From Gerris lacustris (Eukaryota > Arthropoda > Insecta > Hemiptera > Gerridae), in assembly GCA_951217055.1 (NCBI GenBank), contig OX578283.1:28767427-28831426 (forward strand): 64,000 nucleotides of DNA, given 5' to 3'. Of the stretch, positions 1 to 12,101 are shown piece after piece (position 1 is the first letter of the stretch; every line of letters begins with the position of its first letter). The position numbers were made by a program, and so were the translations under genes. The notes beneath the pieces were generated by a model, which saw only the letters and a program-made list of their open reading frames with translations, had not been told where the DNA came from and did no database searches.

Positions 1-197
1 TTACTAGGACACCAATCGTGGCTTAGAGATAACAAATGCTATATTATAGATCATTTTTTAAAATTTATAGTTAGAACCGGGGACCGAACGCTCATGGACA
101 TCGGAATGAAGAGCAAAAACCTTAACAACCCCCCTCGATCTTGGGCTAATTTTTCTAGTCTCTTCGGCCACTACACGGGGTATGGTATATCGATGGA

Positions 198-262
198 ACA
201 GTTAAGATTCGGTTTTGGCGAGATCCTTTGTACAGAGATTTGTCCTTGTATGTATTAAAGAT
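198..262 (+). repeat. Direct duplicate of 2040-2105
   Basis: About 65 bp containing TTCGGTTTTGGCGAGATCC and ACAGAGATTTGTCC recurs at 2040-2105 with few mismatches, so the hAT-type insertion and the tandem repeat sit between two copies of a local duplication. No reading frame or RNA feature is evident in it. Confidence 0.55.
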
Positions 263-600
263 AACTTATCTAATCAGAGGCCAACAATTTTATCAAAACT
301 TAAAATTAAAAAATTAATGTATTTCATTTATGCAATCGAGTAGTGTCCCGACGACGATGGATTTGTTATTGCTAAGGCTACCAAATTTATTAAAATAGAG
401 GTTTGTTAAAATAACTTATGTAAATAGTGGCCCACAATTTTATGAAAACAAAAATTATAATTATTAACATTACATTTTTGATTTGTTAATAATAAAAATA
501 AAGGTTTGTTTTGATTTAATGGTCTTTAAATAGATATAATAAATAACTTATCTAAATAGTGGCCGACAATTTTATATGAAAACTAAACATTATAATTATC
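258..600 (+). repeat. Tandem repeat of about 135 bp, roughly three units
   Basis: Units start near 258, 407 and 540. Each opens with ATAACTTAT(C/G)TAA, then a GGCC(A/C/G)ACAATTTTAT core and an A/T-rich tail. The third unit is interrupted after ATAATTAT by the hAT-type element at 600; its remainder (ATTAACATTACATTTTTG) resumes at about 1806. The repeat therefore predates that insertion. Confidence 0.6.
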
Positions 601-1801
601 TCAGAGCAAGGAAGGGGGAACAATCTGATTTGAAAAGTGGTTCATTATGCTCTCCCCCTATACTAAACCTCCCAAGCGAGCTCAATCCGAACTAAAGTGA
701 TCTTGAGGTCACTGGTCCTTATCTTATTGTTCTATTCCTTGCCCTTCCACAGACGCTTGTCAACAAATCCTTATCAGTAGCATTTATTTGACACCCCACT
801 CAAAGAAGATTGCTATTGGTTATCATAGAACTGTTACACGTTTATTAACGACGTTACTGCATTTAGATAATTAATAAGGTTAAAGAACATATTTATAAAG
901 AAAACTGTATCAAAAATAAATATATTAAATGTCAAGAAAATATCACGTATTCTTATCATCTGATGTCATATAAATTTTGACTCTTTATCGAGTTATCGAT
1001 ATTGTTTCACAAAACTTCCGCTTGGAAGGTTTAGTATCGGGGGAGAGCATAATGAACCACTTTTTGAGACCCGGACCAAAGCGAAGCTCTTATACTACAC
1101 TTTGCATTTTTTCTGACGCATACTCCTAATGAATGGCTGAACCGATGTGCACTAAATTTGGCACGGTCATAGTGACTAACCACAGGAAGGTATAAATCTG
1201 AAATGGCCCGAATTGGTACACAGGGGTACGGGGTACGGGGTACAAAAGTTTCCTCCTGAACGGCTGAACCGATCCGCACAAAATACGGCACGGTCAAAGT
1301 GACCAACCACAGGAAGGTATAAATGTGAAATGGTCCAAATTGGTACACAGGGGTACGGGGTACGGGGTACAAAAGTTTCCTCCTGAACGGCTGAACCGAT
1401 TCGCACGAAAATCGGCACGGTCATAGTGACCAACCACAGGAAGGTATAAATCTGAAATTGACCAAATTCGTACACAGGGGTACAAAAGTGAAAATAGTAT
1501 ATGCCCTTCATGATGCTTGTCGTTGGAAAGCTCTTTACGAGTACAGTTATTGTTGTTATTTTCACTTTTGTCATATTTTCATTTAAGAGAGGGTAAAATA
1601 GAAAAACAGGAAAAAATGCTTTTTATTTAAAAATAGAGATTTTACTTTTTTTTTGATCCGATTTCAGCTATTTATAAATACAAATGTTTATTGGTTAAGA
1701 TTAAAATGTACGCTCAGCTCAATATTGCAAGCAGACAACTGCATTGCACACCTAGTATTGTTCCCTCTACCCCTTCCTTGCTCTGTCCCCTTCCTGCTGA
1801 G
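600..1801. mobile_element. hAT-type non-autonomous DNA element, copy 1 (interrupted)
   Basis: The left end starts CTCAGAGCAAGGAAGG and the right end carries CCTTCCTTGCTCTG and finishes GCTGAG. The 8-bp target duplication ATAATTAT is exact at 592-599 and 1802-1809, which points to the hAT superfamily. The body matches the complete copy at 4005-4606 until about 1075, where a foreign repeat of about 677 bp (1076-1752) interrupts it just inside the right terminus. The right end has about 16 extra bases compared with copy 2. There is no transposase, so movement would have depended on an enzyme supplied in trans. Confidence 0.75.
1076..1752 (-). mobile_element. Inserted repeat (family A) with internal 127-bp triplication
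   Basis: This segment is absent from the otherwise matching hAT-type copy at 4005-4606, so it is a later insertion. Reversed, it matches 54346-54702: both share AGTATAAGAGCTTCGCTT at one end and TTGCAATATTGAGCTGAGCG at the other. Inside, a unit containing GGCTGAACCGAT, CCACAGGAAGGTATAAA and GGGGTACGGGGTAC recurs at 1134, 1261 and 1388, a period of 127 bp. The reading frames across it follow this repeat and are not genes. The outer inverted end seen at 54690-54702 is missing here. Confidence 0.65.
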
Positions 1802-1809
1802 ATAATTAT

Positions 1810-4004
1810 TAACATTACATTTTTGATTTGTTTTGTATTGAATGCTGTACTTTTTTATTATGACATGTAAACAAACAATGCGCTTTCTTATAACACTGAG
1901 CCAACCTTCTCGTGTTATTGTTTATCCTAGGTAACCGGTTTAATTTTTCTGCATCTGTACTTCTTTACTTATACACGACCAAGGCAAAACCCCTAACAGT
2001 TCCCGCGATCTTGGACCCATTTTACTTCTCTCACAGAACAGTTTAGATTCGGTTTTGGCGAGATCCCATTTACAGAGATTTGTCCTTTTATGGGTTAAAG
2101 ATTGTTTGTTGGCTTCTTTTTTTATTAATTTATATTACGTTATAGTCATACAAATGGAAACTTGTTAAAATCTTCAATTATTATAAAGGCTCGAAACAGG
2201 AAGCGGATTTTATACTCTAGAAGGTGGACTGGAGTCAAAAGAATGACATAAAACTAACTGATAAACTAATCGGACGTGTGTGGGAATGCGTATTTTTTCT
2301 CAGCACATACGGCGAAACTCCGTTACCTTCGGTAAGCTCGGAAGCAAAATCAAAACAATTTTGACAGTTTCAAAAAATTGAGAAGGGGGATTAAATAAAT
2401 TTTACAACAATGGAATGTAAAAGCATAAAAATCAAAGAATACAAAATAGGACGCGAGGAAACTATGAACCACACTAATTGGCAGAGTATTTTACTATTTC
2501 GCCGTAATTTTACTATAGTAGAAATGAATAATTTACATCCTCTTTTAAGTAGAGGAACCTATTCCTATTATCTGTAAACTATTTACAATATTACTTATGT
2601 CTTATTGCTTTTGACGAATTATTCTATCAAGTATTGTGAGGGTTGTTTGTTGTGAAGAAACGGGCAACAGGGAGGTTTGGTGGCGTCGTTAGTTTGTGAA
2701 TCATTTATAAAGGAGTAAAGGCGACTAGGCCGGGAGCGGAACAGCTGAAACGTTAGAGAAGCCTATCGTTTATTCATGAGAGGAGAGAAAGCATTTAATA
2801 GAGAGGCTGTTGGCACGGGCAACCACGAAGAAAGTATACTATCAAGTTTCATGCTTTGTACTATCAACTCCTATTTTGGGCCTTTTGAGATGAAATAATA
2901 TCCTTTACGGCTGTTAAGTTCAACTCTTGAACTAAGGATAATGCATCTAGTGTTACATTGAAATGTTGCATCTTACGGTTCTTACTCCAACTGAATTAAC
3001 TCTAAAGCAGTCTCATGGAATCCACTTCTATTGGAAATGTATAAATATTCATTTTAACTGTATTTAAATGTTAAAAGTCTTCCTCTCTTACAAGGGCCCG
3101 TTTCCTCAAACAGCCGGTTGAACATTGGAATTAATTCCGTTTAAGGGATTTGAAATCAAGATATCTTCATTTCATTTATGTCTAGAATAGTTCCTAATAT
3201 AATCATTTAAAAATCACCTAAAATATTACATTCATACATTTAACATTAAAAATACAAGTGCTCTATGAGATAATACGGTATATAATATGATAGATACCAT
3301 TATTAATTTTTGTTTCTTTTGATGAATAATTATTAAACTGCCATGAATGTGACAATTTTGCTTACTTTTTTAAGAGACGAAAGCATTTTTCAAAGTTTAT
3401 CAATATTTTGTTCCCTCTCATTTAATAGGTCCTAATAGTTATTAATTTCCCCAAACCAAAATTTTAACTATGTCTAGGTCTGTTCTAATAATCATCGTTT
3501 GACGAAAGGTTACTTACAAAAGGTTGCAGAAAGTCTCTTTAAGATTAATTTAATAATATCAATCCAGGCAACTCTTTTCCTTTCTCTGGTTCTCCTTCAC
3601 ATCTTGCTTCTAGAGTACTTTCTTTTATGCAGATTGCGAGCCTAATACATTGGAATTTAGCATTTTATATGGTTAATACGATAGGTTGAGTTTCAAGTCT
3701 AAACTGGTCATTGTGTTCCTTTCTCTACCTTTCCTGATCTCATACCACAAGGAAAGGCTATGCTACTACTGAATGTTTGGGTATTTTACTTTCTTTAGCC
3801 TGATTTATAAACCCTCGAATTACAATAAGAAAGTAAATAATTCTCCAATATTATCATTAGATCAAATTTCTCTATAATTTTGTCATCTTAACTCTCTATC
3901 TCACCAAGATATTTAAAAGAGGAACTTGCGTCTATTGTTTTCTAAGTATGGTGATGGAATAACCTTATTGTTCTTTATCTAATATGTACAATTATTACTA
4001 GCAG
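1810..4004. other. No gene seen; AT-rich spacer
   Basis: Apart from the duplicate at 2040-2105, this block holds an inverted family-B head hairpin (2316-2350) and the family-B end module GCGAGGAAACTATGAACC (2453-2495). The rest is AT-rich with stops in all frames. I see no exon, RNA gene or terminal repeat. Confidence 0.5.
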
Positions 4005-4606
4005 ATCAGAGCAAGGAAGGGGTAGAGGGAACATACCGATTTGAAAAGTGGTTCATTATGCTTCCCCCCTATACTAAACCTCCCAAGCGAGCTCAATCCG
4101 AACCAAAGTGATCACGTGGTCACTGGGCCTTGTCTTATTGGTCTATTATTTGTTCTTCCACAGACGCTTGTCAACAAATCCTTATCAGTAGCATTTATTT
4201 GACACCCCACTCAAAGAAGATTGCTATTGGTTATAATATAACTGGTACACGTTTATTATATATATACGTTACTGCATTTAAGATAATTAATAAGAATAAC
4301 TTTCCGTAGTATGAAAACTACCAAAAACTTAAAAATTGATAATTAATAAGGTTCACAACAACATGAAAGTACATATTTATAAAGAAAACTGTATTAAAAA
4401 TAAATATATTAAATGTCAAGAAAATATCACTTATTCTTATCATCTGATGTCAGATAAATTTTGACTTTTTATCGAGTTATCGATATTGTTTCACAAAACA
4501 CATAACTACCGCTTGAAAGTGTTAGCATATGGGGGGAGCATAATGAACCACTTTTTGAGACCCAGATTCTGTAGTATTGTTCCCTCTACCCCTTCCTTGC
4601 TCTGAG
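4005..4606. mobile_element. hAT-type non-autonomous DNA element, copy 2 (uninterrupted)
   Basis: A 602-bp element bounded by the 8-bp target duplication ACTAGCAG (3997-4004 and 4607-4614). The ends are ATCAGAGCAAGGAAGGGG and CCCCTTCCTTGCTCTGAG, and the inverted similarity continues imperfectly for about 85 bp, including AAGTGGTTCATTATGCT against AGCATAATGAACCACTT. Compared with copy 1 it has about 60 extra bases around 4293-4350, including CTTTCCGTAGTATGAA followed by ACTACC, a small hairpin also present near 33460. There is no coding capacity; it is a MITE-like deletion derivative. Confidence 0.8.
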
Positions 4607-4614
4607 ACTAGCAG

Positions 4615-6040
4615 TATATAGTAATTATTTTAGTCGACTAAAATTATTTTCAATCCTCTACAGTCAAGATCTTTAGCTCAAATGTCCACTGTTTACTAAA
4701 ATTTATCAACCTTTCCTCCTAACAAAAGAAAACCATTTTCAAAAATTATTACTGCCAGAATTACTCTAAGTATTTTAAATTTAGACAATTAATAATACAT
4801 TTTAGTGCTAATAAGAACCTATATTTTCATCTTCTTTTCCATTAATATGCTATCATACTTGAACTCTTTGTATGGTATTTTGAAAAGAGTAAGAAAATAT
4901 TTCAGTCTTATTTCTCAGATTTACCCTTGTGAGAAACTCATACTTCCCGTGGGCTCCCCAACCATAAAAACTTTTATTATATAATAAGACCGTGAGGAAA
5001 CAACCTTCATCACCCAATATGGAAGTTTTTATGATCCTTTGTAAAGGCCGAGGTAACAAAGGAAAGAAATTAGGTATAAACTTACAATGCCTCAACAAAA
5101 TAAAAAAAAACTTGCCTCAAAGGAAAGCTCCCTAATCATTCTAAGTTGCTTTTATAATCTTTTTAAAAAGACTTAATCAAGGAATAATAAAAAAAACTTG
5201 GTTAATTAACTGAAAAAGAATCTTTATCTTAATTAATGCTTGTTAAAATTTGTTGAAATGAATTTTTGCTTGTGAAGAGAATTTCCACGTGGATGAGTCA
5301 GCCTGATTCTACTTTATTTCCAAAAGAAACAATTCTGAATACACATAATGCAGTGTTTAGTCGTTGAAACTCACTTTTTGTGTGTTTTCTATTGTCCTGG
5401 TCCCCTTTTTAAAAATTGCTCTTTATGCTTAATAGATAATTGTACTTGGAAGCTTAAGCTCAAATCACATAACCTTATTGCTAAAGAAAGTTAATTAACT
5501 CTATTCTACGTTGCAGGTTGTCAAAAAACATTGCAGTGCCTTAAAAAAATACTTATAATAATTTTACCTTTTTTAAAAAATAAGGCTTTTTTATTTCTTA
5601 ATGTAAATAAAGCTTTAAATGTAATAAAAGAAATCATATTGATAATCAAAATAGATCATGCAGAAGGCTCGGCGTCACGGATTTTGTGAATCCGTTAACC
5701 AATTTATATCTATTAGTGGTTTTGATAGTGTGCTGTAGTCTTAACTATGGCGTGTTCTCAGGAAGAGAGGTGTGGAGGAATAGCGCATCAGGAGGATGAA
5801 GAGCTTTTACAAAGTCTGTAGAAACTATGTAAGGACTGGAATTAGTTCTCAGGTGATATGCAAGGAGATATCATTAGCCTTTATCTTAGCAGCAGCATAA
5901 TAAATTGTTATCAAAGAATTTAAGGTAGTTATGAGCCTTTGAAGGTAGAGAATTAGATGATGAATCCATTAAAGATATAAGTGCTGGCGTATGCGGGTGA
6001 CCTAGTTCATTAGGGAGCTTCAGCTAAACGGCTGCAAAAA
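4615..6040. other. No gene seen; AT-rich spacer
   Basis: An 81-codon minus-strand open stretch (4853-5098) has no recognisable domain. The sequence around 5660-6000 is slightly more GC-balanced but is closed in every frame. I see nothing else. Confidence 0.4.
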
Positions 6041-6044
6041 ATAC

Positions 6045-6640
6045 TAGCATACGAGTCTGCAAGACAGTGAGACATTTTCATGTAACGCTTTTTGGTGTCG
6101 TTTTTTGGTAACGCTTTATGAGTTTATGTGCCAAAGTATAAAGACATGAAAATGTCAAAAAATTCGAGCATGCAGATTCTTTCGTTTGTAAATTAGGAAT
6201 TATTGAACATATGTTGTGCACGACGAAGGAAGTACTTTTCTTCTTTTTCAGTTTATTAAGAAGTAACCTTTTAGCTTCTTCACCCATATTTTTATAATAA
6301 ATGCAAACAATTATAGTATAACAAAAATAAAACATAATAAAGTAAAAAATAAATTCTATTTATAAGTTTATTAGGAATAAAATTCTAAGGGTTATGGCGT
6401 TTGTCCGGTGGAAATGGGAGCAGTAGAACAGAAGTTGTAGTTGAGGGGGGGGGGGGGGCGGTTATAAAATGTGAGCCAGAGTAAAATGAGCCAGTTTCGC
6501 GCAAGGTAAAGTTGTAGCCCCTACGATGGTGAGCCCGCAGGAAAGTATGTACCTCCTATTATGTGTGTAACGCTTTTTGTAACGCTTTTCGAGATATGTG
6601 CCAAAGTCAAGACATGGAAATATCAAAAACTTTAATTTAT
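6045..6640 (-). repeat. Dispersed repeat family G, copy 1
   Basis: Read on the minus strand, 6045-6390 and 6555-6635 are collinear with 58535-59335 on the plus strand. Shared blocks include the ends GACTCGTATGC and AGACAGTGAGAC, AACGCTTTTTGGTGTCG, and a block encoding a short peptide starting MGEEAKRLLLNKLKKKKST on the minus strand near 6180-6285. The second copy keeps the same start (MGDEAKRLLLNKLEKKKST) but changes frame afterwards. AACGCTTTTTGG-like words recur at 6093 and 6569, so the unit may carry terminal or internal repeats. The family is unrecognised. Confidence 0.55.
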
Positions 6641-6689
6641 AGGCAGCGCGGCATTAAAAAGGTTAAGACTATTGATTGACACTGCAAAT

Positions 6690-7060
6690 ACTGAGATTAT
6701 GTCTATCTGTGGAGGGCAAGATAACGGTTCAGCAGAGAGCTTTAAAGCAGGTTGAGGAGTTCTAGAACCTTGGAGCAGTATTTTGAGTGGGCGGAAAACC
6801 AAAAAATTACCTTAATGCAACAATTGCTGCAACCAGGAGGCTATACCATACACTCAGCAGATCATTCCTAGGTAAGAGAAAAGTCTCCACCCCTACAAAA
6901 ATGGCAGCTAATAACTCGACCTTTGTGCCAAATCTTACATACAGGTGTAAGTCCTGGGCCAAAACACAGAAATGAAGCAGTTGAGTGAAGACTGCAGAAA
7001 TGCTCTGCCAAAGAGCGTGCCAAAGGAGGAATTCAGGGAATACACGTATGGATCGAGAGG
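6690..7060 (+). pseudogene. LINE reverse transcriptase C-terminal fragment (degenerate)
   Basis: Translated in pieces, the region gives KQVEEF, NLGAVF, then NATIAATRRLYHTLSRS and TFVPNLTYRCKSWAKTQK. These follow the order of the post-RT region of non-LTR retrotransposons, where VEEFKYLG is followed by a helix and then a TLTYGCESW-type motif. There are frame changes and stops (TAG after VEEF, TGA after AKTQK), and no catalytic FADD box remains. It is a dead 5'- and 3'-truncated copy. The clade assignment is uncertain; RTE-like or a related clade is the best fit. Confidence 0.55.
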
Positions 7061-7069
7061 GGGGAAAAA

Positions 7070-8520
7070 AACAATCACAAAGAGTCTCCCAGCTTGTTAC
7101 TTTTTATGTGATGAAAGAGATTATGCATTCCCCTTCACTCTATAATTAAATTAGGTTACAAAATTAAATTAACTAAGCTAAAGGTCTATTTATAAAAAGT
7201 GTTCTTTTGATCTAAATTATGTAATAATGGTTGGTGCGCGAAGTCTCATGTAAAAAGGGTTTCGGTATTATGAACATAAAATTATTAATCGGTGGAGGAA
7301 CTTCCGATAGAAAAAGGATTGTTTACTGGATACGTTGGCTAAAGAGTATTCCATACCACATAAATGTGATTATACTTTAATCTTTTATGTGACAATGAAT
7401 GAAAGCCCTTTTAATATTATTATTATTACTTACTTAATTTATTATTATTATTCAAAGTTATCCCTCTGTTGTAGCTCAAGCGTGGATACATTTATTTTTC
7501 TTCGTGGTTTTTTATTACGCATTTTTTTGCTTATCAATCAACTATTTTTGTCTCCTGCCTATAGTTATTTATAATTTTACAAGTTAATCATATTTTATTT
7601 ATTTAAGTAAAAAGTTTTTTTTTTTTTTTTTTACCTTCTATAGTGGATTGTAAAAACGAATATTATTTACTCTTGGATCCGAAAAACATTTTTATTTGTC
7701 TTCTTCCATTATATTATTAATTGCTTGCTTTGCTATGCAAGGATTATCATTAATTATGTTATGTTTTAAATGAATGCTTGGTAGGTACATCATAACATAT
7801 TTTTTGTACTTTTCTGGTTGGAGATTTCTATTCTCTCGTCCTTATGCTCTTATTTTTCTGTCCAAACAATTTTGCTAATTATAATTGAGAAATTTATAAA
7901 TATGTTTGTCTACAGTTTTCTCTTGAGTGAAGAAATAATGGGAAATTTAGATAAGAATACTATCTAAAGTTGAGTAATGATTTTCTATTTGGCATCTAAT
8001 ACAGCGTAGCCCGTTGTTGAATATAGGCAACACATATTGGCTACATGTTAGAGGTTTCATAGAGGGCAAAGCACCCTGGTCCCTAGTTGTGTTATGTAGC
8101 CTTAAGCCAAGGGGCTTCTGCTGTAGAAGGAGAGAGAAACCAGTGACAGGATGACATATGTTGACAGACGGTTAGGCATATGTCACTGTGGAGGAAAACC
8201 CTCTCATGCAGTTCTGCCGGTGAAACTCCCAACCTTCCACAACTCTTGAAATTCCTGGGACATTGACTGATAGTATACCATATAGCCCGTTTCTTACCTT
8301 TCTACCTTCAACTGGTCCCAAAGGCATCGTCAACTGTTATTGCTTTTTTTATTTCTGTTTACTTTTTTATTTATTCTTAGACACTTCTCATGTAGAAACA
8401 GTTTTACGGTTGAACTCTGACGTTCTACTATTAAGCCGTAGCTTTAGATACTTTATGTAAAATAGATAGATGAATTCGAACCTGAAATATACCAACACAA
8501 ACACACACACACCCACACAT
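7070..8520. other. No gene seen
   Basis: AT-rich spacer. The segment 8000-8260 is more GC-balanced but has no long frame or identifiable repeat. The two short plus-strand open stretches here have low-complexity hydrophobic translations typical of chance. Confidence 0.4.
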
Positions 8521-8526
8521 ATACTC

Positions 8527-8535
8527 ATTTATATA

Positions 8536-8578
<43 letters not shown>
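8527..8578. repeat. (TA)n microsatellite
   Basis: A nearly pure TA dinucleotide run, preceded by a short CACACA-rich tract at about 8498-8520. Confidence 0.9.
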
Positions 8579-8579
<1 letters not shown>

Positions 8580-8584
<5 letters not shown>

Positions 8585-11500
8585 AAGTGAAATAACGTTT
8601 ATGTGTGATATTTCAAGATTAAAGATCTCGATATCTTTAATTAAAATCGAATTAATTTAAAGCAGTTTTGACCACTTAAGTTTTCTCCACTTTATTATCA
8701 GAATGAAGACCAGATCAGCATTAAACGTTTGTTCGTTTGGTTTTTCTTCGATAAACGCACTATAGAATCAATTTCGCTCTTGAGAGGCTGATAAATACAC
8801 CTGTGTATCCGGTTATATTCTCTAAATTAATACGCTTCTGGATACATTTTACATAGACATAAATATAAAATTGATCTTATTAACATTACTTTTTTGGTTT
8901 TAAAACAAAGAAAAGTGCTAATATTCATTATCAAAAGGAATTTTTTTTTTTTTTATCTTCACTTATAGATTTTTATTTATTTTCTATCCGTTAAGAACCT
9001 CTTTGTAAAGAATAAATAAAAGGAAAAAGAAAAACTAGAGATTAAACCAAGTTTTTTTCTCCCTTCTTCTTTTCAAGTAAGTGAGATTAGCGGACAGAAA
9101 ACTCTTTTGTCTCAGAGGAGCTCTTGTGAGGAATTCCTAAATCCACATCTGAAGAATTATTCCACCACAACTTAGAAGAGGTTCAAGAGAAAGAAGAAGG
9201 CGCGGCCGGAATATGTGAGATCGAGCGCACGGTTCTATACATGTATATATAAACACATATATATTTAATCCTATCAGAATCCAATCTAACTTTGATTTAG
9301 CCTTTTTCGGACATTTTCTTATTAAGAGTTTTGCCCTGGACAAAAACCCTGTAGGAAATCCCCACTTTTAAAACCCTTCTTTCCTTGAGAAAAAGTAACT
9401 GACTAAAAACTCTTAACATTTTTCCTCTCTTCTCACTCGCTTACTTACAAAAACCCTGATTACTTTTAAGGAAAGTAGATCATTCCCTCTTCTTTTTTTA
9501 GTTACAAGTCGTGTCATTTACCCCAAAAAGACTTATAAGTACAGAAACTTCTTGAGCCTCAGTCAAAAACTCGACTGTCCCAATGATACGAAAATCTAGC
9601 TGAGACTGAAATTTAATTTAAGTGTTAAGAAAAAAAAGTTCGTTCATTTAGTTAATTTGCAATAGACTCGACTATAAGAAAATCAAAATTAATTGCCTCG
9701 ACCTATCCTAAAAGGAATAACATAAACTGCCTCTTCGCGTCAATTGAATATTTGTTTATTTATCAAAGCACCATCATAAAGTTTATTTATAAGGTCATTA
9801 TATGTTACACTTGTAATAATAACTAGGTGAACAGCAATATAATGCCATTCTTACGCATACCTTGAAGTAAATCTTCTCGCTATTTTTACTACGTTTTTAT
9901 TAGCTTGCTTTCTTGTTTGTTTGTCCATTACAAATCTTGCAATCGATTTTTAACTAACTTCCCGAGTAGCTATAGACATTTGAAACTTTTAGAATAGCTC
10001 AGAACATGATGGCAATGCATTGTTTTAATACTTTTAGCCATCTTTTAGCAGCATTTAATTCGTTTTCAGCAAATTTTACTGTATGGAAAGTTAGTTCGAA
10101 AAAAATAAAAAAAACAAGGTATTTTATTTGTTTTGACATATCCCATATTTACGATCTTCATTTTGTCGTGTTTCAAATGTATGATTTATGACAGAAAATT
10201 TAAAAACGTAGGATATAAAAAGTTCTTTTAGCGAATTTTCAAAGAAAATTGCGCTATTGCAATGGCTTCAAAATTTTTGTAATGAGAATTTTTTCCATGG
10301 AAATCCGTTTTAGACCATTCTGAATCAATTCCTAAAATTTATCATTTTTTTTATGTATGTATGTATATATGTGTCACTCCAGACGATATCTCCCCTTAGG
10401 ATGCACTTAAACATTTCAAACAAATTTAAAACTATCAATAAAATCATAAGAAGGATGAGTTCGTTGGCCAGAATTTTTGGAGTTTATTTAGGGGTCAAGT
10501 TTTTACAATTTAGGGTCAAAAATAGCATAAAAACGTGTTTTTCCATTTTACCCCCTTTTATATAAAAATATGATAAAAGTGTATATTATAACAGCAATTA
10601 TTCTGCTCTTAAAGAGCTTTCCAACGACATGCATCTTGAAGGGTAAATACTATTTTGACTTTTGTACCCCGTACCCCTGTGTGCCAATTTTTTTTTCACC
10701 CATGCAAATTCTAAACCAAAATTTTCCTATATTATCATAAGCCAATAATACACACATTTCTTTGAAAATTCGATCATTAAGTCATGGTGCATGACTGGAC
10801 TTTTTTATCTTGTAATGATTATTTATCCACTTTATTTATTTTTACATTTCATTTGATTCACGCTTTCAATAATTGACAGTTATTATTCTTTTTACATTTG
10901 CCCTTATTTTGAAAATATTTTTCTTAACAATTAATACGATAATTTTTATTTAAAAAAGGAAAAGGTTTTTTATTTAATTACCAATAAAATTATACTAGTT
11001 CCTTTCCTGAGAACGGTCTTTTCATCAATCACAATAAATTACTTAGAGTAGCAGTGCGTAAAGAAGGAATTTTGCATCAGTTGCGTCAAAAATTAAACTT
11101 AATTCTTCCTAGGAAACCTACTTATATGGTTAGACTCGTATTTAAATAGACAATATTTTAGAATTTTTTTTTTAATGAAGCATTGGTTACAGCCCATTAT
11201 TGTCAAATTTATTTAATTTTCCTCCCGAATTTTTTAAAACTGTTGAAATTGTTTTAATTTTTACAAGAATTAAAGTATCAATTTAGCAAAATATAAAGAT
11301 TGCATACGGTTGAAATCAATCTGGGGCTATATCTGTGGCCTACTTTCGACATGCCATCCAAGTTTGTAAGATATGTTGGTTCGCAAAAATTGAGTGATAG
11401 GAACACACGGAACTACAAATGTTCACTGATGTCTGAAACGGATTCCTGACTTGAAATTTTTTTAATCGAAGACAAAAACATTTTTCGCTCTTCAGAATGA

Positions 11501-12100
11501 TTTCATAGCTTCCGTTACCCTCAGTAAGCTCGGATGCAAAATAGAGTCTAACAATTAGTGTAGCACATTGCTTTCCCGCGACCTATTTTTGAATTTCTTT
11601 CCAGTGATTTTTCAATTCGGAGATATAAACACTTTTTTCTTCAGAATGATCACAATGCTTCCGTTACTATCTGTAAGCAATATTCAGGTCAAAAAACAAA
11701 ATTAAATTTTTCCATATTTAAAATAACTCTCGCTATAAAATTAATCAAGTTTTATAGCTTTATTAAATATAAATATTTACAGTTTGCTACAATTCCATAA
11801 ATAGAGACCTCTTTCTTATGATTTAAATTATGTTAATTAATAATTCATTTTTCGTATAATCAAAATTCAAAAATTATAAAATTAAAATGTAATTGAAAAC
11901 TTTCTGAAAAGTTGTTATAATTTGTGTAACTTTTATTGTTTCAACCTAATTTTCTGAAAATGTATTATTTTTTGTTAAATAATAAATTAATGTTTCTTAA
12001 ATGAAGCGAACTTCATAACATAGTCAATAATTAGTGTTTTGTACAATAATAATTAAAAATTTACCTACTACAAATAATTATTATTTATTTAATTTAAAAT
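8580..12100. other. No gene seen; contains family fragments only
   Basis: This holds a family-A fragment near 10605-10690 (AGAGCTTTCCAACGACATGC, then GTACCCCGTACCCCTGTGTG) and inverted family-B head hairpins near 11512-11535 and 11660-11690. Everything else is AT-rich, with homopolymer runs and short chance frames on both strands. Confidence 0.45.
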
Positions 12101-12101
12101 A

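Noticed and set aside
1031..1574. Minus-strand frames of 63-132 codons with internal similarity
   Set aside because: The similarity is the 127-bp non-coding triplication.
3100..3170. GGGCCCGTTTCCTCAAAC as a possible Harbinger or hAT end
   Set aside because: No matching inverted end or target duplication was found nearby.
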